Assembly: GCA_963513935.1 (NCBI GenBank)
Contig: OY740769.1
Coordinates: forward strand, 34,127,120-34,191,119
Source of the DNA: Aphrophora alni
Taxonomy: Eukaryota > Arthropoda > Insecta > Hemiptera > Aphrophoridae
DNA length: 64,000 nucleotides
Reading direction: 5' to 3'
Shown piece after piece: positions 1 through 12,871 of this stretch (the stretch's first letter is position 1; each line of letters starts with the position of its first letter). The notes beneath the pieces were generated by a model. The model worked only from the letters and a program-made list of their open reading frames with translations, did no database searches and was not told the origin of the DNA. Both the position numbers and the translations under genes were made by a program.

Positions 1-2011
1 AAGTAAGTCACACGAGGCGGAGTAAGTATATATAAAATTATCTCAAAGTATTTAGTTTTAACATTTGTGTAAACTTTATCCTAGAGGAATAATAACGAGA
101 CATATTGTAGACAGAAGTATTTTAGGATTTAAAAAAAAAATGTAAATAATCTTGACAAGCAGCTAATCCGCGTTGACATGAGCTAGACGAATTTTCTTAA
201 AGGAGGACAAACTCTCGTGTGTTAATTATTTAAAATACCTAAACTGAAAATTTACTTAATTAATTAGTATGGTCCATCTATGATTTTTATATGGCATCTT
301 GTAGCAATTAAATTTAATTATTTGTATTATGAAATGTATGTATTTACTATTCAGATTAGAAATTTCGCTATTCAAGGTCCGACATTTTGATTTTGGCTAT
401 AACTTTATTTTTTATCAATGAAAGTTGCGTTAATATCATTAAGTGCTGAATCAAGATATAAATTTTATAATATAAATAAAGTTATTTTTATTGAATTATT
501 GTAACACTACTACACCCATTTTAAAACTGTATGCACGATTTTGCTGATTATTAAAATTTGTTATAGGAAATACTAAAACTAACATATATTTTAACTAAAC
601 CAGCCAAAAATTACAAGCGCTATAAATACCAACATATCAACGCATACAAAACAAAGTTTTCAAAAATACGCTAGAGAGTAGACCCCCATCAGCCAGGGTC
701 AGTGTACACATTTCGCAGTGATATTAGCTCTTAAAATAATTTTAGAAACTGGTGCATTTACAAATGTTTCCTATTGAAATTTGCTATGAAACATAACAAA
801 TTATTATTTCGTAAAATCACGATAATTCTAAATAGATCAGCCTTCACTTTTAGAGATCGTGTTTACAGTTTTATGTAACGCGTGATGTAATTACAATGAC
901 ATTGGATTGACAAATCAAATGAGACCAATAACCCATGCGCATTTTTTCTAGTCAGCAAAATGCGAGCATGTAAACAGTTAACCTTATTTCAAGTTCAAAT
1001 GAGTTGAATTGTGTAGTCATTCGTGCTTGTTATTTGAGACTCCAACTACGAAATATCTGCAAAGAAAAAAGAAACGAACAAATGACGATTGTTTTGAAGT
1101 TTTTAAAGCCATGAATTATTCTTAAATGACGGTGAAAGAAAATAATTCAAACGACGAAATTATCGTTTCATATATATATGACGACGACTTAAAATATATG
1201 GGCACAGCTGCAGTGACACAGAATTAGCTCTGTAAAACGTCTTTTTGTCGCTTGCATTCTTTAAGTATGATTAGTGTACCGATAAAGATCATCTTGGCTA
1301 GTCAGAAAATAATTGAAAACGAATTCGCCTGGGAAATTAAATAATATATTTGGTTAGCTTTTACACGTGGATTAAACAAAGTATATAACTACTCATTCTT
1401 ACATATGTACCCTAATTCAGTACAGTTTGTAAATATTCAATAATAACGGATTCATAACTATTAAATACATAATATTAACTTCAAACTGGGTGATACTATA
1501 AAGACATTTTTGAGAAGTACATTTTTCTTACGATAGATTCCCAATCATTTAGAGTTCCATAAAAAAAAGAAAACATAAACATTATATAAATCGCCTCACA
1601 TGCCAGTATTCAAAATGATTGGGCCAAAATGCTTGGTGAGGACAGAAGACAGACATAATAAAAAAAATACTATTTTGATTTTAACGAAGTTTAACATAGG
1701 GCATATATTTGCAAAAGATAAAAAAGATGGGCCTACCGTCTACATAAAAAAAAGATAGAATTTCCGATAAAAAATTGTGAAAGCTTATTTGTAATTAAAT
1801 AAATTATATAATTTGGGAATTAAACAAAATTTAATACATTAGAGGTTTTGTATAAATTATTAGTTGAGCTAATCCAATCCTGCTATCTGGACTATCTGGA
1901 TCCAAAGCTATCTGTCCTGTGGTTTTAAACACACCTCCAGATAAATACGAAAAGAGCTGTTGTTAAAATTAAATGATGGTTTAATTATTGGGGTGAAAAT
2001 AAAAGAAAAAG

Positions 2012-2060
<49 letters not shown>

Positions 2061-2640
2061 TATTATATAAGGTATTTAGTATTTGTTTTAGAAATTACAG
2101 ATTATTACTTTTCATTCAAAACTAATTAATGTACACTAGTAAGTTTGTAAAATTAGATTTCGATATCATAGCAGTCAGTTGAGGATAGCATACATGACTG
2201 AAAACGAGTTAACTGAATAGAAAATTGGAAGTTCCTATTTTGGGTTTGTTTTTACCGGGTTATTTCATCTCACATTCCTATCGTTTTTCCAGTCTGGCCT
2301 TAAAAGTACATGTGGTTGAGATTTGAACAAGTAATTCAATCCTCGTCTAATAAACAATTTTTACTTTAAGACATACTCACCATTAAGATTAGTTTTTAAT
2401 AAATACAAGACTACAATTTTGGTGTTTCTCTGAAATTGGTTTCATTAAATTACATCACACTAGAAGAGATATTATTTCTACAGAAGGAAGAGTTATGCCT
2501 GTTTCTAAATATAATAGTAAATATGACCCTGCAAAAACAAACTTAGATCCTACCATACAATTACAATGCACTAAACTGTGTGTGCTCTATCATTACCATT
2601 TGTATCTCAAACAATAATATCATGGATTGACCTTGATGTT
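1..2640. other. AT-rich sequence without recognised gene
   Basis: I see no coding region, RNA gene or recognisable transposon here apart from the TA microsatellite listed separately. The first bases contain two donor-like GTAAGT strings (from positions 3 and 22), so the window may open just after an exon of the gene whose later exons lie at 2647-2754 and 6025-6266; this cannot be shown from the window. Confidence 0.5.
2015..2056. repeat. (TA)n microsatellite
   Basis: Uninterrupted TA dinucleotides, about 21 units. Confidence 0.95.
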
Positions 2641-2646
2641 CTGCAG

Positions 2647-2754
2647 AAGTGTGCATTTACTTGGAGTACTTGCGTCGAGTCACTAGTGACCATATGGACG
2701 GCAGAAACATGCAGAGAACTCCAGCAAATGCTATGGAGTACCGATCTTTTACAG
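2647..2754 (+). CDS. Internal exon of an unidentified gene (phase 1-1)
   Basis: This 108-base segment is richer in GC than its surroundings. It is preceded by a pyrimidine-containing acceptor ending CTGCAG and followed by a GTTTGT donor. Read with two bases completing a previous codon, it is open: VCIYLEYLRRVTSDH, then a basic/polar stretch ending EYRSFT plus one base. The phase matches exactly the exon at 6025, whose first two bases complete a Glu codon, so joining the two gives a continuous reading frame. I do not recognise the protein. A competing reading, an ATG ORF from 2578 to 2799 in another frame, runs straight through both splice sites. The donor is weak, so confidence is moderate. 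Confidence 0.45.
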
Positions 2755-5700
2755 GTTTGTCAATGCTATCGAATTTTAAATTTAGTGAAACATTTTTAAA
2801 ACACGAGGTTTAAAAACACGATGCAACCGAAATTGTATAGCCTACAGAGTGTTCATGACATGTTTTGCCACATCTCTGGAGGTGATGGAGTGATCAAAAG
2901 AAACAAAAACAGTTTACATAAACGTATGTCCTAAAAAGCTTACTTTCCGTCTGTCTCTCATTTTGTGTTTTTTTAATAACTTCAGAACGAATAGAGTTCA
3001 ATACCAAATTATGCAGAACGTTTTATACCATTAATTTGTAGTTTTGTAAAAAATATTCTCATTTTATTTTTCACTTGGTTTCAACGGTTTCAAAATGGCG
3101 GCTATTTCATATTTTCGATTCTCTGTAATTAAAAAATATTTAATGGATAAGTGACGGATTATAAGATTTCTTGAAAAACTACTAATAATGGTACTATAGG
3201 CTTAAACCTATTTTATTACACGCTTTGAAAAATTGGGTTTCGATATCACGCTTCGTTCTGGAGTTTATTTATAGTTTTTGAAAAATATAATACAAAATGG
3301 CTGAAAACGGAAAAGAAAGAATTTTATTATATACTATATGGGTTATAAACTTTTTTTGTTTCTTTTGATGTCTCCTATCATAAAAATAAATCGTTTTGAC
3401 CTTATATTGTATTACTCTTTAATCAATACAAGTAACTACTGTATTCTTTGTAGCCTTACGGGTGCACAATATGATTAATGCAGCCGGTTGAAAATAATAC
3501 CGGCTTTTTATCTAAAGATAAACTGAAGTAATAGGCGAGAATATGTTTGGTATTTATCCAAACTATCATTTATAAAAAAGCACAACCTTTAAATTGTAAA
3601 TATTACTTAATTTTATATATTAACAAGATGGAAAATACTACTTTAATAGTTGCAAACAGCAAATTTTAGTTATGATTTTTTGTTATCTAAAAATTATCAA
3701 TTGGAGTTTTTTTCAATACTTGCAGTTGCATATATGTGTCGACAATTTAAAGAAAGGTTGCTCGAAGAAACATCTCAATTGCTAACAAATGATTTTCTAG
3801 GGACTTTCCCCACGTGATAATGTTTATCTCGTTGTAATGTGCATATTGAACAAAAGTGTTTGAACAAATAAAAATTCCAATTCTTTTGTGGAGTTAAAAA
3901 AGGACCCAACTAAGAAAAATAGTAATATTGTTAAATCTATGTTAGCACAAAATAATTGCATTTTTAGTCAGGCTCATGTTAAAACTTTTTTATTTATTAT
4001 TTTTTATTTGTTAAAATGGAATTCTATCAAGTACCGTCGGTCATCAGTGTAAACAATACAAAAGTGTTTGATTAATAAATTGTATATTTGCTATTCAGGT
4101 TTTAAAATTAGGAGATCGAAATTAAAAACTTAGATTTTCTTAATTACTTCCTGATTTTTAATATTAGAAAGATGAATTTCACAATATCGATTTGGACATA
4201 ATTCAAGATATTTTGTTATTTCGGCATTGTTGGTAAAACACAAAATTAAATGAGCGACATGTCGAAACGAATTTACTTCTTAGAAAATTAATCGTAAATG
4301 CAAAAAACAATCTATGTACGAAATATCAAAAAAATTGCGACCGCAACACATATATACTACAAGTAAATATAATGTTTATCGAAACAACTTTTTAGATAAT
4401 ACAATCGGTACAAATTTCACAGTCCTGGTTTACACGAGCAGATTTTTTTCTATTGAAAGTTGTTAATTCTTTGTAAATTATCAGATCAAAACATTTACAA
4501 TTGAGTGAAGATTGAATTACCAATATACATATACAATTAAAATATACACTTCTAGGGTTATAAGGTACAGCTTTAAAGTTATGTAAATACATGCCATGAT
4601 TTTCTAAAATTTCATATGCATCGTTGCCTATTTTATATTTATCACCTTCCTCTTGTTCTCATCCATCTATCTTCGTCTCCACTTGGTCCCTATTTCTTCA
4701 TCCAGCAACTGTTTACCGTATCGTGGTATTTCATTTTCTTCTGATTCATAACATCATCAAACTTTTCTTCCACGCCCTTTTCAACTTGTACAAAAAAGCC
4801 GATCTTTAGATAAATATATTTGGTTGTTTTTATTGTAGACGGTACGTAAATTAGCGAATGTTTAACATACAACTTCTAGTTATTTTGAAATCACTCGTAG
4901 AAACGCTGACACTTACTTGATACCATGAAATGTCCATCCACTGGAATAATTTAGGAACAATTTTTCGTCGCTATAAATATTATACTATGTGTTTACTAAA
5001 CGTTCTTATATTTTCACAAATTTGTTTTTTAGATTAAGTTTTACAAACCATTTAATATGTTGTTAACCAGAAAAAGGAAAAGTAAATTTGAAAATGGAGA
5101 TTGATTTTCAAGTTAAAAATATGTTTATGACCATTGTTTTTCACATATTCATCGTACAAATCACAATGCAAAACAGTTTCTATGTTGTCATATTATTTCA
5201 TAACATACAAAGACTAGGCCAGATGCCTAGGTATGTCGTTAAATGAGCATTGTATTTTCGACATATTTAAAATTGAGGTTTGAAATTTACTCATTTAAAG
5301 TACAAATTTGTTGTATCACATTCGTCCAGAGGCGCTAGACAAACAAAATTCATACACAAAATGCAATTTTTTAAAACAAAAATATCAAAATACATTAATC
5401 CAGCTTTTTGGTGGACACTTAAAATGTTTAAAGGAGAGAATATTAAACGTTTTATAAAAATCATTTAACGTCCTGTTGGTGTTTAGCCGGTAAAAAAACC
5501 ACACTAGAAAGAACCTCAGGGTAAATAAAAAAAACCACATTTCTTAGTGTACGATAGAGCCCTGATGGAAGATATTAGTATAAAGACAATCATTATAGAT
5601 ATTATGGATATCAGATTAATTATTTTTAATTGTTTGAAACAGAAAAATATTAAGTTCCACTTAGATATTATAAGTTTGCATCAGAACTATCAGAAAATGG

Positions 5701-6024
5701 AAACATTAGCTGCTTATACGTTTGAATTTAATGCAATCAATTAATAAATTTTCCTTCCCTAATAAAGTATTTGATCGCATTAGATGTTGTAATTAATGTA
5801 GTTAATTGTATCATTAAGTCAAAATAGTGGTATTATTATTAGTATTTAAAAAAAAAATAACATAATGATTTTGAGTCATTTCCCATTCTTTACTAAAGTC
5901 ATTCTACATCTAGATGTTACTGTATTACAAATAAATGAGTTAATAGTTAGAAGCACTGAAATACTGGATGGTTTGTAAAATTATTATCTCATTGAAATTA
6001 AAAGCAGATATTGTATACTTACAG
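2755..6024 (+). other. Putative intron containing a foldback element
   Basis: This would be a 3270-base intron between the two candidate exons. It is AT-rich. Apart from the foldback at 2877-3425 I see no gene; the short ATG ORFs in it (for example 5280-5468 and 5547-5744) have A/T-driven composition and no recognisable domain. Confidence 0.4.
2877..3425. mobile_element. Degenerate foldback (inverted-repeat) element
   Basis: The left end contains ATCAAAAGAAACAAAAA and the right end contains its complement (TTTTGTTTCTTTTGAT). The inner flanks also match as diverged inverted copies: TTCAGAACGAATAGAGTT on the left against the complement of the TTCGTTCTGGAGTTTATT region on the right. No ORF survives. 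It looks like a non-autonomous derivative of a DNA transposon family; similar AAATGGCGGC / CCGCCATTTT phrases recur at 37024, 44636 and 51190. Confidence 0.55.
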
Positions 6025-6266
6025 AAGTTGTCAGAGATTACCAAATGTGGAAATACCAGCAATGGCTGCGTGCTTGTAGATTGGCGACTTCATACCTAGT
6101 CTGCAGTACATCAAATGGATTCTGTGTCTACAGAAGAGATTGCGTATTTTGTCAGAACTGTGCTCGTGTGAGACAAAGTGATTGGACGATGTGTGGAGAA
6201 TCCATCGCAGAACTTACTCCTCAACGGACATCAGCTACCATAACGGCCATTGAAAATGATCCCTAA
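6025..6266 (+). CDS. Terminal exon of an unidentified Cys-rich protein
   Basis: A clean acceptor (TATACTTACAG) precedes an open frame that, after completing one Glu codon with the last base of the exon at 2754, runs 80 codons to TAA at 6264-6266. The sequence is not AT-driven: it has a Trp/Gln/Tyr-rich start (DYQMWKYQQWLRAC) followed by a Cys cluster (ATSYLVCS, GFCVYRRDCVFCQNCARV, DWTMCGES) and a Thr/Pro-rich polar tail ending ENDP. Seven cysteines in about 60 residues and a YLVCS-like phrase resemble the spacing of Frizzled-type Cys-rich domains, including the FAM155/NLF-1 channel-accessory proteins, but this is only a resemblance. An ATG at 6045 lies in the same frame, but I read it as internal. 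No polyadenylation signal is obvious directly downstream. Confidence 0.5.
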
Positions 6267-9157
6267 TGTCTTATTTAGATCCATAGAGAACACAATAATC
6301 ATACATAGATTATTGTAAACTGGGATCTGCGTTATAAAATATTTAACTCGATTTAAAATTTGAGTAGCGAAATTTAAAGGTTTTTTAAAGTCTTCATATA
6401 CACACAGTAAAAATCAATTCGAAAATTTTAATTTTAAATAGGTAATTATTTATTAACCTGTATAATGAATTTATTAAACATTATTTTGTAATGTGCAAAA
6501 GCCGAACTGTGTGTTATATCTACCCCGTTCTAACTTGTAAGTTGGAAACTATAACTATTAATTGGTTCGAATTCAGTTGTTGGTATTGAGTTTTTTCACG
6601 ATGATTTTCATTTCTCTCCTGTCCTCATGAACTTAATAATATAATGGGAATGAAGTAAGAAAGTTACGTACAAAAATTGTTACAACTCATAACTAAATAA
6701 GAAATTAGCAATCAAAAATATTTTTGAACAGTGTAATCTAAAAAATATACGTTTTTTCATTATTGTGTGTGAAGTTTTTATACCTTTACTTCCAAACAAA
6801 AAGTAAAATAAACTGTTTTTACAATACAAATTTCATATCCAAGTTTGTAAATTGGTCATTTAAAATTATATTTTTTTATGTTCTTACAGGAACTATTTAT
6901 CTGTAAATAACAAAAATATTTAGCCATTTATCTATAACATATTTCGGAAAATAAACAGATATATATTTATTTATTTTTATATATATATTTTAACGTATGT
7001 TATTTTACTAAAAATATTAACATATAAATAACAGACAATAAATAATTAATTCTCATATTAAATATATTATCCTTGTTTTTGTTAATTGATATATAAAAAT
7101 GTAGTTCGCGTTTCCAGAATAAGTCACATGTGTTAATAGTTGTTAATCAAAACAATTTTGTTAAAAAGTTATATGAATTTACACATTACATGTGTACTAT
7201 TTGGCAAACGAGGAAGTCATTCCCGTATCCTTAGTACCTTATATTTTTTTTTTTAAAACGATTTTCATTTTGGAAAATAAAATAATTCATATGAAGTGTC
7301 GTTTCAATTACAGTTTTTAATATTAACGCTTGGCGTTACTTTAAATTACAATTAATCTTAAAACTCAATTAACGAGTGATGAGTCTCTATGAAAATCTTA
7401 AAACTAAATAAAAGTTCACCCAATGGTGTTTTTCAGATTAGCTTCATTGTACACAAAACACATATTTTATGCTAGCTCAAAAGGTTTAGTCTTCTTAAGC
7501 CTTCTTACTATCCCACATTTATCAAGAAACTTTATTGCCTCTACAGTAGATAGATGTTATTTTGAAGCCAAACTTCGAGCTTGAATGCAATTTAAAACAG
7601 TTTATTATCTAACGTAACTTAACCATTTCCACCTCGGGTATTTCTGTAGGTCACTATTTCTCACATATCTCGGAGCATCAGCACTGGTCCTCAGAACTAT
7701 TTTAATTAGATTTAAATACATTTTCTATAACGCGTAAGTTGAGATCTAGAATTTAGAAAATATTCTGTCGGTTTTATACCTGAATAGGGTCAGATTTACA
7801 TTAATGTATACGGATTTAAGATCAACTGTCATAAGAAAAAGGTTTAGACAGAAAGTTTGGTTAATTTCATTAAGTTATTTATAAAACAGTTTGTACGCTC
7901 AATTAAGTTTTTGCACAATTGGCTGAGGATATCATTGATGGGCAGAAATGTTCTCAGTACAACAATTATTGCAGACAATAGGTTGTCCTGCAACAGACAA
8001 TAGATTTTTTGTAGGTGGTCAAAGACATTTATGTATTTTTGGCAACGTGTAAGAAATTGGTGGTCTAGTTACACCTGGGGTTAACATTATAATACTTTCT
8101 GACAGTTCTTGTCTTTTACCATTTATGATTAAATAAGAATTTACTCTTACTTAATCATTGAATTGACTACTGAGATATACTATAATTTTCTTGTAATTAT
8201 ATACATCATCTAATTGTTGATCTATTTCAGAAATGTAATCATGTATATTTCGTAGGACAATATATTTGTTCCTGTTTTAAGACTGAATTTATATAAAATA
8301 AAAAGTTTAAAAATATATAATAAGTCGTGTTCACTACGCTTCCGAAAAGTTTTCTCCCCTTTCTAAATATTTTCCTAGTGAAGACAAATTTACCCTGTCA
8401 TGAAATTTTATAAGATTAAATACGGTATTTTTTGGCATATAGTTTAGTGCTTTATCTAACACCCCGGGGGTTTTTGGAAGGAACAAAAATGTTTCAAAGA
8501 TTAATACGTAATGAGTAAATAATTTTAATAACACGAAGAACTAAACTGTTTAATGGGATACATTGAAGTTTAAAATAACGCTATTTACTCATATTTTTTA
8601 TTAAAGTTGGAAATGAGTTTCATTACTAAGGTGTCAGTTAATTTAGAGAACAAAATCAAAATATACTTTTCCAGCAAATAATTGGGGATCCATAATGAAA
8701 AAAACGATTTTTGGATGTTATGAAGGGTTAAAATGTTGTGAATACACATGTTTTCATTGGAAAGTACACAAATTCGTTTATCGCTTATCTCAACCTTTTC
8801 AAAGTGGTTGCTTATAGAACATGAAAATGATGTTACTAGTTATTAATGAGGTCATTTTTACATTATAAATTACCTTCATTTTACGCCGTTTTTCTCGTTA
8901 TTTCCTTTAAAACTATCTTTTGATATAGACAACCATTTAAATAGTTTTAATTTACCTATAACTAAAATAGCTCATCCCAAATTTCCATGAATTCCAAAAG
9001 TTAATTTCGTTAATGTATTAAAGTTTCATAAAAGCGCGTTTTTTCTTGTTTTCAGTTGATAAGAAATATGGTAGCGTAAATTGAGACACACATGTTCTGT
9101 TTATATATATTATACTAAACTCCCAAAAGTGGACAATTTATTCAAACTATAACCAAG
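6267..9157. other. AT-rich intergenic sequence, nothing recognised
   Basis: No coding region, RNA gene or transposon terminus recognised. The small ORF at 8334-8534 (minus) has no recognisable domain. Confidence 0.5.
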
Positions 9158-9480
9158 AAGTTTAGTAGAGACAAATAGCAAACTGTGAATTTTAACTGGA
9201 AAAGAGATGACCAAAGCATAAATGTTGCAACAATGTTGACATATTTTTCTGATAAATCCGGCAACGTTGTATCTTTACTTTCGTCTGTTTAGCACGAATT
9301 TGATGTTGAATACGGCTAAGATAATGTGATAAACAATCGCATTTGTATAATAAATATTTGTTGAGATATTACAGACATACATAAACAGCCTGAAATGACC
9401 TTGATCTCCCTAACACTCACCGATCAGTGTTATCGGTTCTCTGTCAATCATCTCCCTCATTGGACTTTCATATTTTTCCC
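9158..9480. repeat. Dispersed repeat, copy 1 (paired with 16300-16622)
   Basis: It shares the exact string TCTGATAAATCCGGCAACG with 16391 onward. Weaker similarity extends on both sides: (T)GCAACA.TGTTGACA upstream, and CTTGA(T)CTC..TAA and ATCGGTT(T)TCTGTCA downstream. The two copies are in the same orientation. The element family was not identified. Confidence 0.6.
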
Positions 9481-9954
9481 AGATGGACTTTCATGAAATT
9501 AGCTTCTTCTCATAATAAAAGGATGTGGCCTCAGGTGCTTGTTTCATAATAAAATGATTAGCATTATATTCAGATCTGATCAAACCCTCTGTATAAAATT
9601 TATATCGCCTTATATAAATAGAGGAAACGTAACCTACCAAACTTGTATATAAACGAAGGATTATCTGAAGCTACTAAATTAATTGTCCTCTGTCACTAAT
9701 GAACCTAGGTATTTAAAATGTCTGATCTTTTTAGTATGTTTTCCTCTGCGTGCCAATCTATTTCGGTGAGCATGATAGGCTCATTTACCTCTAATGATTC
9801 GATCAATGATTTAAATACGCAACTATTTACGTGATTAAAATGCAAACCAATACAATTCGTAATTATGTAATTGAGTGTGTTATGAACTCACTGTAAATAT
9901 ACTCGAAGTTTCGTCATGCTCTGTAGGTAACGTAGATAATCACCTTTTCAAAGG

Positions 9955-10170
9955 TTGGTTCTAAGGTTAGTGTGAATTTTTATCTGGAGTAAAACAAAGT
10001 AGTTATACTGTCTAGTTGAGAATATAATGCGTTGTAACTCGGATTTTACTATAGAAAAAAAAAAAAAAAAACTGTGATAATTGCGTTTTTATGAGTACTG
10101 CCAGTAAATGTTAAGCTATTTACATACTTAATTTTGGAAAAATTAAAGTAAACATAATTAGTTATTTTTG
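9955..10170. repeat. Transposon fragment shared with 18055-18270
   Basis: The phrase AGTGTGAATTTTTATCT...AAA.AAAGT.(A)TTA followed by TTG(T)AACTC is repeated at 18075-18155 (GGTGTGAATTTTTTATCT, then TTGCAACTCAG). The second copy runs on to CATCCTGTATA at about 18278, a terminus type seen elsewhere in this window. It is probably a fragment of a DNA transposon. Confidence 0.45.
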
Positions 10171-10703
10171 TAATATAATTTATAAGAGACAATAACTTCG
10201 TAATGATCTGGGAATAGCTGGAAAACTGCTTTCAACAACTTTCTACTTAAGCTTGAAGATAATAAAATAGGATATTTCTAAAGAACCACAAACTGCATTT
10301 GTCAAAATTATCTCAAAACTTTGTGGCAGTATCAGAGCATATTTTATGGTTTGCACATGTTAGATTTAATGGTATTTTTAGTAAAATTAGCTAAAATATA
10401 CATATATTCATTTTTAATTGTAAAACAATTCCTAAATAATTGTAACAATGTTGCTAGGCAAATGCTTCTAAATATATTTAGTTCTACATTAAGTTTAATG
10501 CAAGATCTACTTGAGTTATTTATTAATAAAATGCCAATTTATATAAAAAGTAGTAAAGGTTGTAAAGAAATTAATTAGTAAAGTAATACTAGTAAAGATA
10601 TAATGTATATATTTCAAATTTCTAAATATAGGTAATTAAATAGTTTAGATTATAATACGAATAATTGTTTGTATATCCAATTAGTATTGTGGTTAACAAC
10701 GAC

Positions 10704-10942
10704 ATGAAAAAAGTAATCCTCAAATCACAAATAAAACAGTAACACAATTAACGTTAGCAAGTTTAATAAACCCTAATGAACATTTCGGTAATATAGCTAC
10801 CATCCTCAGAAGGAGTATTGGTTGTATTCCTTCTGAGGTTGGTAACTATATTACCGAAATGTACATAAGGGCTAATTAAACTTGCTAATGTTAATTAATT
10901 GTGTTAGAGTTTTATTTGTTGTTTGGGGATTACTTTTTTCAT
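10704..10942. mobile_element. Foldback element resembling Penelope-like terminal repeats
   Basis: Two arms of about 110 bp (10704-10813 and 10829-10942) are near-perfect inverted copies around a 15-base loop. Each arm, read outward from the centre, contains CTGAGG(A/T), a GGTA..TACC stem and GAAA. This order recalls the hammerhead ribozyme core (CUGANGA, stem II, GAAA) known from the terminal repeats of Penelope-like elements. It has no ORF, so it is non-autonomous. Confidence 0.6.
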
Positions 10943-11189
10943 ATAAATAGCTTTCTTTTCTAAAAACAAGGTTTCAATACCTACATCTTTATACGTTGTG
11001 CACAAACAATAATAATAATAGCAAATGAATGTCTATTATGTAAGCTTTAACCTGGGATAAATGTATATATTTTTGTTAGTTATTAGTGACTTATTTTACC
11101 AATTTCTGCAAATAAAGAGGCCAACAATACGTTACGAAGGTAGATGTAACGATACTGTTTATTTGTTATTAATATCTTTTTTTGTGAGA

Positions 11190-12420
11190 GTATATGTGTG
11201 ACGTAGGGTCAGGTTGTTGGAAGATGAAGAGAGGTGCAGGGAATGTGGAGTTGGCCCTGAAGTAGAGGTAGTCGAGCCGGGAGGCGACTGGTATATTATG
11301 GAAGAGGAAGGATTTGCGACTCGGGATGGATTCGAGAGCTTGGTGCGAGGAATGATGAAGGAATAACGGAAACTAGGAGTGTGCTGGCCCCGAAAAGGGC
11401 CAGTTGGCCTTAGGCTAGGTGACGAGAGATAGAACGTGATCGGGTCTCTATGATGGCTGTTCACCCACCATCGCAGGCGCCAAAGCACCTACAATTTCCT
11501 TTTCAGGAGGCGACTAGGGTGAAGCAAGTGCTGCTGTTGCCCGGATTTCTCCGTTTAATTACCCTTACGGGAGGCCACGGGGGTGTCTTGAAGAAGGCGT
11601 TGTTCTGTGGAGTGAGAGCAGGAGTCAGGTGTTGCATGAAGTGATACAAAACGTGTATTGGTTGAACAGTTGTTGGAATGTGGCAGGTGGCAGCAAAAGT
11701 GAGTGGTGAGCTTGCGAGATGTCTTCTTGGTGTGTGGTGTGAGATTGTTGAGGGTTCTCTCGGTCTTGTGTAAGAAGACCGTGGGAGAGATGATCCCTGT
11801 GAAGTGTGTCTGTGAGGGGTCTTTTGGCCTTGCGTAAGAAGGTCGTGGGAGAGATGGTCCTTGTGAGTCTCGCGTTAGGATAAGTGTCGTGTTGGTTTCT
11901 AGGTTGAGAAGTGATTGTGATGATGTGTGTTCAGGAAGTGTTTTAAGTTGTCCACTGCAGGTCTCCCGGAGGAGGCTTAGTGCCAGTTGGTCTCCTGGTT
12001 GACAAGTGTTGATTTTGTCATTGAGAAATGGGTACTTATACAATTTTGGCTCTGCTAGCTTGTAGCTTAGCGTGCCTAGGATTGGTTTGCTCCTAGACAA
12101 TGAGCTGTCCATTGTTAAGTTTCCCGAGAAGCGATCCAATCTCGACGTGCGATGTGTGTGAGGTTGGTTCGGAGTTGTGGTCGCGGATTGCCATTGTTGT
12201 GGTCGCGGACGTTTAGATGCTCGACGTGAGCTTTTGGCCAATCAGAGACGAGTAGCGTGTGCGGGTCTTGTAATGTGAGATAGGCCGATGTAGAGTCGTT
12301 AAAGGCCGGGGAATTGATGCCTGTAAGTGTTGGGCGAGTGTTGGCAGGTTTTGCCGTGTAGATAGTGGGAAACTAGTAGGGTGAACTAGTTCCCTTGATG
12401 GTGACGTTAACATGGGGTAG
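11190..12420 (+). mobile_element. GC-rich block, probable non-LTR retrotransposon 3' end
   Basis: This block contrasts sharply with its surroundings: it is GC-rich and strongly G/T-biased on the plus strand. At 11207-11365 the plus strand reads RLLEDEERCRECGVGPEVE and continues to GMMKE and a stop. A Cys-x2-Cys near the end of an ORF is reminiscent of C-terminal tails of retrotransposon ORF2, here 5'-truncated. The rest would be a long 3' UTR; at about 11755-11870 it has two imperfect copies of a unit with TAAGAAG(A/G)(C/T)CGTGGGAGAGAT. Long minus-strand ORFs (11159-11488, 11555-12241) are read from this biased composition (Ser/Thr/Pro/His-rich) and I do not regard them as genes. Confidence 0.4.
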
Positions 12421-12640
12421 TGCATATTTGGAATTTGGTAGAATTTAGGAATATACAAGCACAGTTCATTAGGGTATCTTCAGTTGTACTTAATTTTTTT
12501 GCTATCTTTTGCAAAAAAGTTGAAATATGTTTTTATCCCAAATCAGGGAGGTTATTAAAATTAGGTATCCAAAATATCCGTAGGTACAACTATTGTTTTA
12601 CTCAATCATTTATTGTTGTGGTCGTTATCGTCTATACGTA

Positions 12641-12871
12641 AGTAACATGGAATGGAAGTAGACACTACAAAATATTCAACAAAGGAAATTACCACTATAA
12701 AACACTGAATCTCCTATCACAAGTTTGGTACAATATCATGAACACACATTTTATTTTATTTTATTTGTGTTTATGTTATTGTACCAAACTTGTGGTAGGG
12801 GATTCAGTGTTTTATAGTGGTAATTTCCTTTGTTGAATATTTTGTAGTTTCTACTTCCATTCCATGTTACT
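12641..12871. mobile_element. Foldback element with 94 bp arms
   Basis: The left arm (12641-12734) and right arm (12778-12871) are near-perfect inverted copies. The AT-rich loop of 43 bases can itself pair in part. There is no coding capacity. It belongs to the same structural class as 10704-10942 and 22281-22525 but has a different sequence. Confidence 0.65.

Noticed and set aside
11159..12241. Minus-strand ORFs of 109 and 228 codons
   Set aside because: Ser/Thr/Pro/His-rich translations of a G/T-biased plus strand, with no domain; they look like shadows of a retroelement tail and UTR.
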